A DNA stretch of 12,500 nucleotides. It comes from Nymphaea colorata (Eukaryota > Streptophyta > Magnoliopsida > Nymphaeales > Nymphaeaceae). The position numbers and the translations under genes were made by a program. Shown one piece after another: positions 7,434 through 12,500 of the stretch (within the stretch, counting starts at the first letter, position 1; each line of letters begins with the position of its first letter). The notes beneath the pieces were generated by a model, which saw only the letters and a list, made by a program, of their open reading frames with translations, did not search any database and was not told where the DNA came from. The stretch lies in assembly GCF_008831285.2 (NCBI RefSeq), contig NC_045140.1:29966106-29978605 (forward strand). The letters are read 5' to 3'.

Positions 7434-8630
7434 TTATTTCATTCCCTCGAAGCTTGTGAGCAGAAGAATGCGAGGGTTTCTCTTCTGCTTTTCAAACTTG
7501 CATGCCTTTTTCATAGCACGCCTCTCTTCGATTCGTTCCTCGTATATACGAGCCATGCCGAAACATTCTTCTAAACTTTCGAAGCGTTGCACCTTCATTT
7601 CAAGTTTTACCTCTTGTTTTAATCCACCCTTGAAAGCGCCGATGAGGGCCTTCTCGGACCACTGTACCATGCTTGCGAGCCTTTCAAATTGTTTCTGGTA
7701 GGCTTGAACCGTGGTGGTTTGGACCAAGTTTTTAAGGTCCTCGTCGTAGTCGATAAAGGTGGAGTCGCCAAACCGAACTTGGAGGCTCTTCTTGAATTTT
7801 TCCCAGGTTGGGTCATATGTCTTGTGGACGAACCATAAGTAGAAGCTAGTTGCTTCTCCTGTCATGTTGGCTGCTGCGGTCTCAATCCACTCGTCCCTAG
7901 GAACACGATGGCACACAAAATAACGTTCCGCCATGAACATCCACTCCCTTAGTTGTTCCCCGTGGAACTTGGGAAAGTCATAACGGACTGTGGGTGTCCG
8001 TCTCTCATCATTACGGGGTTGTGCCCTCTCAATTCTCCTTCTTTGTTGCGGAGATTCTTCCTCCTCTTTAGAATCATAAATCGTTTGATTCTGACTTGAG
8101 TTTGCAAAGCGTTGTATCCGAGGTTGAGCACGCGGGTGATCATCACAGGGAGGCCGGAAAGTTGGTCCGGACTGAGGAGCTAATGGGGGTCCCATTCTGT
8201 GATTTCGGGCCCCTTCCATGCTGGTGCCTACATGAGACACTCGAGGGTCTACTTCATTATCCGTGAAGTAGTTGTTATGGCCGTCAGCGATGCCTTTACC
8301 TTTGTCCCTTCTTGAAGGCATCGGGCCTTGAGTGACGGCCTCTTGAGGGGGGTTGATGGAGGCACTAAGGAGCCTAAACATACTCCTGAACTCGTCCATA
8401 TCCTTCTGCCTGGCAGAGTCTTGCCGCTCCATATCTGTCCTACGCATGGAGTCTTGCCGGTCCATGTCCCGGCGCATGCGAATGAGCTCGCGCTCTATGT
8501 GGGTCATGCGCCCGACCATGGGGTCTTGAAGCTCGACGGACTCGGCTTGGGCTGGTTCCTCCTGAGGTTGGGGAGCCTCTTCTAGGACTGGGTTCTCCTC
8601 CAAGGGAAGTTGCTTCTTGGATTTGCCCAT
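7434..8630 (-). CDS. gag: Gag polyprotein, matrix/capsid part (398 aa to the stop)
   Basis: Forms the structural shell in which the element RNA is reverse transcribed. I start at the ATG at 8630-8628 because it has A at -3 and G at +4; the frame is open a little further upstream but without an ATG. Residues about 43-95 are charged and coiled-coil-like, with an 11-residue repeat (MDRQDSMRRTD then MERQDSARQKD). A variable, Pro/Arg/Glu-rich linker follows. The retrotransposon gag (capsid) core spans about 215-370: the start FPKFHGEQLREWMFMAERYF, then a WEKFKKSLQVRFGD motif and an AYQKQFERLAS stretch are typical of plant chromovirus gag. The last 18 or so residues (7434 to about 7488) appear out of frame after an apparent one-base loss, so the stop is probably not the ancestral one. 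The zinc knuckle is carried on by 7063-7308. Confidence 0.9.
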   Translation of the reverse strand: MGKSKKQLPLEENPVLEEAPQPQEEPAQAESVELQDPMVGRMTHIERELIRMRRDMDRQDSMRRTDMERQDSARQKDMDEFRSMFRLLSASINPPQEAVTQGPMPSRRDKGKGIADGHNNYFTDNEVDPRVSHVGTSMEGARNHRMGPPLAPQSGPTFRPPCDDHPRAQPRIQRFANSSQNQTIYDSKEEEESPQQRRRIERAQPRNDERRTPTVRYDFPKFHGEQLREWMFMAERYFVCHRVPRDEWIETAAANMTGEATSFYLWFVHKTYDPTWEKFKKSLQVRFGDSTFIDYDEDLKNLVQTTTVQAYQKQFERLASMVQWSEKALIGAFKGGLKQEVKLEMKVQRFESLEECFGMARIYEERIEERRAMKKACKFEKQKRNPRILLLTSFEGMK

Positions 8631-8675
8631 TTGTAAGGCGCGGGCTGAAAACTTCCAAGGCAACACCGTGAACAA

Positions 8676-8710
8676 CTGAAAAAAACTAACTACGCTGTAA
8701 CAACATGCAA
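8676..8710 (-). promoter_or_regulatory. Candidate splice acceptors upstream of gag
   Basis: On the minus strand, a run of seven T followed by CAG ends at 8676, and a second site (TTGTTACAG) ends at 8695. Both match plant 3' splice sites, the first with a strong pyrimidine tract. The first would join an exon starting 45 bases before the gag ATG. They face several donor-like sites in the 5' LTR. Splicing is inferred from motifs alone. Confidence 0.4.
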
Positions 8711-9009
8711 AAACCAGCTGGCCACTCTCAAATCCAAGGCTGGCTACTGACTCTTAAACTAACCTAACCTGTCCACACGCTGCGCTGCCTGCTGCTGCCG
8801 TGTGTCGTTAGCAAGGGAGACGGGTGGCCCGCCTACTGCCGCACTCACCTAGTGCCTTGGCAGTCCGCTTCACTCTCGGCGGGCTCTAGGAGCCTAAATC
8901 ACCACACCGCCTGGTGTCTCGTGACGTACCTCGAGTTTGGCTACCTCGGAGTACAGGTGTACTTCCCTAGACTTGCTAAAGTGGAGCAAGCCAAGCCGTG
9001 GAACAACAC

Positions 9010-9018
9010 TATATAAAA
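9010..9018 (+). promoter_or_regulatory. Plus-strand TATA-like box in the leader
   Basis: TATATAAAA on the plus strand, opposite to the element. It is the best TATA match in the window. If used, transcription would start about 30 bases on and run rightwards, antisense through the PBS and 5' LTR. No plus-strand gene follows, so this may be chance or an antisense promoter. Confidence 0.2.
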
Positions 9019-9185
9019 CGCTGCGGAAGACTGAAAACCGTAGGAACTAAGGCCGAAGCCTGCCTAGAAAATCAAGAAAACCAGAAAACCGAATCTGCAC
9101 TGACTGAAATCCTTCTTCGATCTGTCCTTTGAAGCTGCTCTTCTCGGTCCAAGTGCAATAAGAAGTCCGGTTTCTCCTCAAGAGG

Positions 9186-9197
9186 GCTCTGATACCA
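9186..9197 (-). other. Primer binding site, tRNA-iMet type
   Basis: On the minus strand the bases read TGGTATCAGAGC, the classic plant retrotransposon primer binding site complementary to the 3' end of initiator tRNA-Met. It starts two bases (9198-9199) after the LTR ends in CA at 9200. This is where minus-strand cDNA synthesis would be primed, and it fixes both the element orientation and the inner end of the 5' LTR. Confidence 0.95.
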
Positions 9198-11269
9198 ATT
9201 GTTAGGCGCTACCCGGGCGGGCCAACGAGACCGAACCGAAATAGCCCTAAGTTCCCAAGACCTTCTTGAGGAGCACTCCAAAATTTCGAAAACCCTAAAC
9301 AAATTAATACACTTGTCTACCCGGCCGGACAGGACCCCGGCGCAAACCCGATAGGACAAGGATACAAAAGGCTGGGTTTCCCAAAAAACCTATCTAAGGG
9401 AATCCTACTACAAAATTAGAATGGGTGAGAGGCTTTACAAGCGCGATCGATACACTTAAGCACTCGCAACTCACTCACAATCACACGCAAAACACAATCT
9501 ATCGAGCAAACCACACCCGAACCCAATAGGTAGGACAAGTCCCGTGGCGGCCGTGTCGTTGGCACTTGTGCCTTCGAGGTTCCGCGTAGGGGACGAGGGA
9601 CTGAGCCCGGGCTAAAACATCAAACGAAAACAAACTAGATGCAACCTATAACTCAAATCAAAACACCCGCCCGTGCTACAAGGGGGAGGAGGGCGTTACC
9701 AGCCAAGCCGGGCTTGGCGTAACCGAATGAAGAACCCGGGGAGAAAGCACAGCCCCGGGTATTGCAGCAACGGTACAGAAGGCCACTTGAGGCGAGCCTC
9801 CACGGAGCTACTGCTGCAAGGGCGTCGGGGGCCGCGGGGTTACTACCGCAAAGGAAGCGGCCGGCTTCCGAGTGCTGGTCGCGAGTCACGGACTGGCCGG
9901 CGACGCTGTCGCCTGTCGGTTGCCGCGCTCTGCAGGAGGGAGGCGATCAGGTCGACCGCGGTGGTGGAGATGCTGTCGACCGGACGTCAGGCGAGTGGCC
10001 GATCGGTCTCGGCCACAGGGAAGCAGAGGGCACAGCCGCAAGAGTTGTACAGGGCGCGACCGGACTGTCACGCGAGTGCTGCCTGAGGCGTCTTGACGAC
10101 GAGGGGGGCTAAAACCGCAAGGGCTAGCCGACCTGCCTGTCGCTGGAGTGGCTCGGCCACGTACGTCGATCTGGCCGACGGATGAAGGGCCAAGGCGCAA
10201 GTGAAGCGCCGGCCTGGCACAGGAAAGCGGTGAGGCTATCCCGCGCGGTCTCCTAATCCTAACTAAGGCCAAGGATAGGCTAGGTGCGAGGGGGCTCTAT
10301 AGGTGGCCGGTCTAGTCAAGATTGGCAAAGGCTGGGGTAGGCCGAAGGATCTTGAGTCTTAGGTGAGGAATACGGGTTACCTAACTAGAGGGAGGTTAAC
10401 TTGGCTATCCTAGGACGAGTCTAAGCTCACGGAAATTGAGTCGCTTCGGACTCGGATGTGATCAAGGGTTTCTACTAAGGAGGTTGACTACAGGACCGAG
10501 TGATAGGTCCGGGTGAACTAGGTCAAGGAGGGACACTCGAGTTAAGCTCGGGTCGTCTAGTTTCAGTCAACGAAGGAGGCAAGGTGGGGTGTTGACTTCC
10601 TAAGTAGACTAGGGTTCAGTCAACGTAAGCCTAGGTCAAAGTCGTCAAGGGAGGGGAAGCCTAGGTTCTAGGTGGGCGCGAGAGGCTACCTAGTTAGGTG
10701 CGGTCAAAGTCTTGGCTGGTCGTGCCAAGGAAATGCACCGGATACGTGACACGTGGCACGATGGAGGGCGAGGAAGGGACGCGATAAGGAAATGCGGCTA
10801 GGGTTTGCGAGCTGGAGGAGGAGGCAACAGAGAAGTAGCTGCGGCTGGGTGTTGCCGGAAATAGCACACGGTAGCGCGTTGGCGAGGAGGGCGTTAGCGC
10901 GTGAAGGGCGCGTTAACGAGGAAAGGCCAGGTCGCGCCGGGTGAGGTGGCGCTCGCACAAGGGACCCGTGGGGCCAGCTGAGGGTGAGGTGGAGATTCGG
11001 TTGATGACTTGAAGGTGATGTCGAGCTGGATGCACGACACGTGGAGGATGAACGGCTGAGAGAGACTGCGACTAGGGTTGACACAACGAAGAAAAGAACA
11101 CGAGAATGGAAGGGAGGAATCACACACGGCTAGGGGATTAGCCAAATCAGGCCGCGCGTGATCCGAGGGGGACTGATTAGGATGAGACGCTCGGAGGTTG
11201 ACACGTGGAGGAGTGAATCCAGAAGGGATCTAGGATGGCGACACGTGGCTGGATGGAGGGTTGGGGGAG

Positions 11270-11278
11270 ACTTACCTT
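11270..11278 (-). promoter_or_regulatory. Candidate splice donor in 5' LTR
   Basis: The minus strand reads AAG then GTAAGT, a perfect match to the 5' splice site consensus, with the intron starting at 11275. The same nine bases are kept in the 3' LTR at 2093-2101 although the surroundings differ at several places. A second donor-like site, AAAAG/GTTAGT, has its intron start at 11883 (left copy 2702). Joining 11275 to the acceptor at 8676 would remove about 2.6 kb including the PBS. Confidence 0.4.
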
Positions 11279-12183
11279 AGAGTCGACGTCCGAGGTGGAA
11301 GGCTCGCGCGAGGAGGCGCCGGTGGCTAGGGTTCCAATGTTGAACCGAATGACCACGGTGCCCTTGCTGTTTGCTGCGGGCCTTTTGACTACGACAGGGG
11401 CAAAGACGTCTTCTTCTCCAAGATCAATGGAGGTCGCCGGAAATTGCAGCGGCGACTGGCTTAAACAGAATTTCGGCTGATTACCGGAATAGCTTCTCAC
11501 CGTGGAAATACGCCCGAATTTACTTATCTTAAACTTTGCTTGATGGCGATTCCGATGGTGGCGGTCCTGACTTGGTCTGCCGGTTGGATCTTCAGATTTG
11601 GGTGCCGGAAGCTTGCTGGACCTCTGTTTGTGCAGGACACCCGAGACCACCAAGGAGCCGATTGTAACTCCTTAACACCCCGGGCGTGCGTTTTGGCCAA
11701 GGCCGTACCCGAGAGATGGGAGAAGTCGAATAGGACTAAGACTGTTCCGAGGGAGGGACACCGTAGGTCTGTGCTAAGCTAACACTTCGGGTACACCGAG
11801 TATAAGCCTAGATCCCTAGGTGAGGCGCCCAATGCCAACAGCCGAAGCCTAAACGAAATCACACCAAATATCAAAGTACTAACCTTTTCACCGTCGTTAG
11901 AAAACTGGATTGCAGCCTTCTTCTTCCCAATCGCTCGGCCGGTCTTTCAACTCTCCCGTGATCGAAGAGAAGGCACCGTTCGAGTTTTTTGCAGATTCGA
12001 TGGGGGAGCTTACCGTGGTCACGTCGGGAGGATCACCACCGATGAGGAGGGCCTGCCTTGCGCCTTCGTTACCTCGAGCCTTCGTCTACGCGGACGCCGG
12101 ATCTCAAAGGGTATTCGGAAAAAGCCTCTAAGGGACAGATTCTCCTACGTGAGTAGAGAATGCGAGAGCCTAGAGGGGACCTC

Positions 12184-12271
12184 GAGAGAGGAGAGAGAGA
12201 GCCACACCGTGCAAATGAATTCTTATTTCTCAAAAAGCATACTTTACAAAGAGATCCAAAAGAATAAATAC
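12184..12271 (-). promoter_or_regulatory. Candidate core promoter in 5' LTR
   Basis: The working counterpart of the left-LTR site: TATTTATT at 12270-12263, then an 18-base pyrimidine run on the minus strand at 12201-12184, slightly longer than in the left copy. If real, it would start the element transcript near 12235 and give a leader of about 3.6 kb before the gag ATG, which would make splicing of the leader useful. Motif evidence only. Confidence 0.35.
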
Positions 12272-12500
12272 TAAGCCTACTCGGACCGGGTCACAAGTCG
12301 ACCGGTTCCATTATCAAATCTGTATTTACAAGTGAGGGCGCTATCCCGCCCAGCTCTGGAGAAAAAGGGGTTAAGTTCGAATCCCCTTGGCGTGGAGCAC
12401 AGCCCGCTCCACTAGGCGCGCACTAGACTTAACCCAAACAACTCGAAGGAAAACGCCTAAGTCTAAAACGACTAGGACTAGAAAACGGCTAAGCGCTACT

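Larger units (their letters stand above)
8631..9185 (-). other. Untranslated leader between PBS and gag
   Basis: About 555 bases with no convincing reading frame on either strand. In element orientation it ends with two splice-acceptor-like sites (intron ends at 8695 and 8676) just before the gag ATG at 8630. It has CAG/GCAG-rich sequence near 8780-8805. On the plus strand it carries a TATATAAAA string at 9010-9018. It would be expected to contain the RNA packaging signal, but I cannot identify one by sequence. Confidence 0.7.
24..12500 (-). mobile_element. Ty3/gypsy chromovirus LTR retrotransposon (near complete, right edge cut)
   Basis: One element read right to left. Two long direct repeats (24 to about 3420, and 9200 to beyond 12500) bracket an internal region of about 5.8 kb. 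In order it holds a tRNA-iMet primer binding site, gag with a zinc knuckle, an aspartic protease (DSGA), reverse transcriptase (FFDD), RNase H, integrase (HHCC and D,D35E), a GPY module and a chromodomain. Integrase after RT/RNase H defines Ty3/gypsy, and the C-terminal chromodomain defines a chromovirus. RNase H wording (TIETDACDVGVGAVL) and gag wording resemble Reina/Galadriel-type plant chromoviruses more than Tekay or CRM, although 3.4-kb LTRs are more usual in Tekay/Del; the clade is left open. The copy is non-autonomous as read, because protease and RT are broken by many frameshifts. Confidence 0.95.
9200..12500 (-). repeat. 5' LTR (right copy), truncated by the window
   Basis: Direct repeat of the left LTR. 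Its inner end is exact: TGTTAGG begins at 9200, two bases from the primer binding site. Position 12500 corresponds to 3315 of the left copy, so about 105 bases are missing beyond the window. Differences from the left copy are scattered substitutions plus many 1-3 base indels. My hand count gives about 16 changes in the first 540 bases, and clearly more between 11177 and 11660. This copy would drive transcription of the element leftwards. No protein gene is recognised in it. Confidence 0.95.

Noticed and set aside
24-12500. CRISPR array, bacterial operon or phage
   Set aside because: No short regularly spaced repeats, no ribosome-binding-site-led genes; all coding content is plant-type Ty3/gypsy.

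Overview
The window is almost entirely one long LTR retrotransposon of the Ty3/gypsy superfamily (Metaviridae), chromovirus branch, lying on the minus strand. The host is most likely a land plant. The evidence is a plant-type primer binding site complementary to the initiator tRNA-Met 3' end (9186-9197), Ty3/gypsy domain order (gag, protease, reverse transcriptase, RNase H, integrase), and a chromodomain after the integrase. No host gene is recognisable. Only about 23 bases of left flank are present.

Layout, right to left in element orientation: 5' LTR (9200 to beyond 12500, cut by the window), a 2-nt spacer, the PBS, an untranslated leader (8631-9185), gag (from 8630), a broken gag-tail/protease/RT stretch (about 5670-7490), RNase H (5136-5672), one long intact integrase plus chromodomain frame (3430-5133), and the 3' LTR (24 to about 3420). 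The LTRs are very large, about 3.4 kb, and start TG / end CA. A rough hand comparison gives about 3% difference in the outer part and more (about 6-7%) near 2000-2480 versus 11177-11660. Insertion was therefore not very recent, but the copy is well preserved. The full element would be about 12.6 kb, with roughly 105 bases of the 5' LTR lying beyond the window.

The proteins would form the usual cycle: Gag particle, protease maturation, RT/RNase H copying from tRNA-iMet, and chromodomain-guided integration. This copy cannot make a continuous Gag-Pol. I read about 14 frame changes, nearly all looking like one missing base in a short run (mostly G or C) and crowded into 5670-7490, while gag, RNase H and integrase stay open. 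This could be decay or assembly error.

Beyond the standard element, the most interesting signals are in the LTR and leader: strong minus-strand splice donors in the LTR facing two good acceptors just upstream of the gag ATG (a possible PBS-removing intron); a three-hairpin block containing a B-box-like sequence; four copies of GACACGTGG plus a TTGAC (W-box core) cluster; and a candidate TATA/Y-patch promoter unusually early in the LTR. I see nothing that is clearly an unrelated undescribed system.
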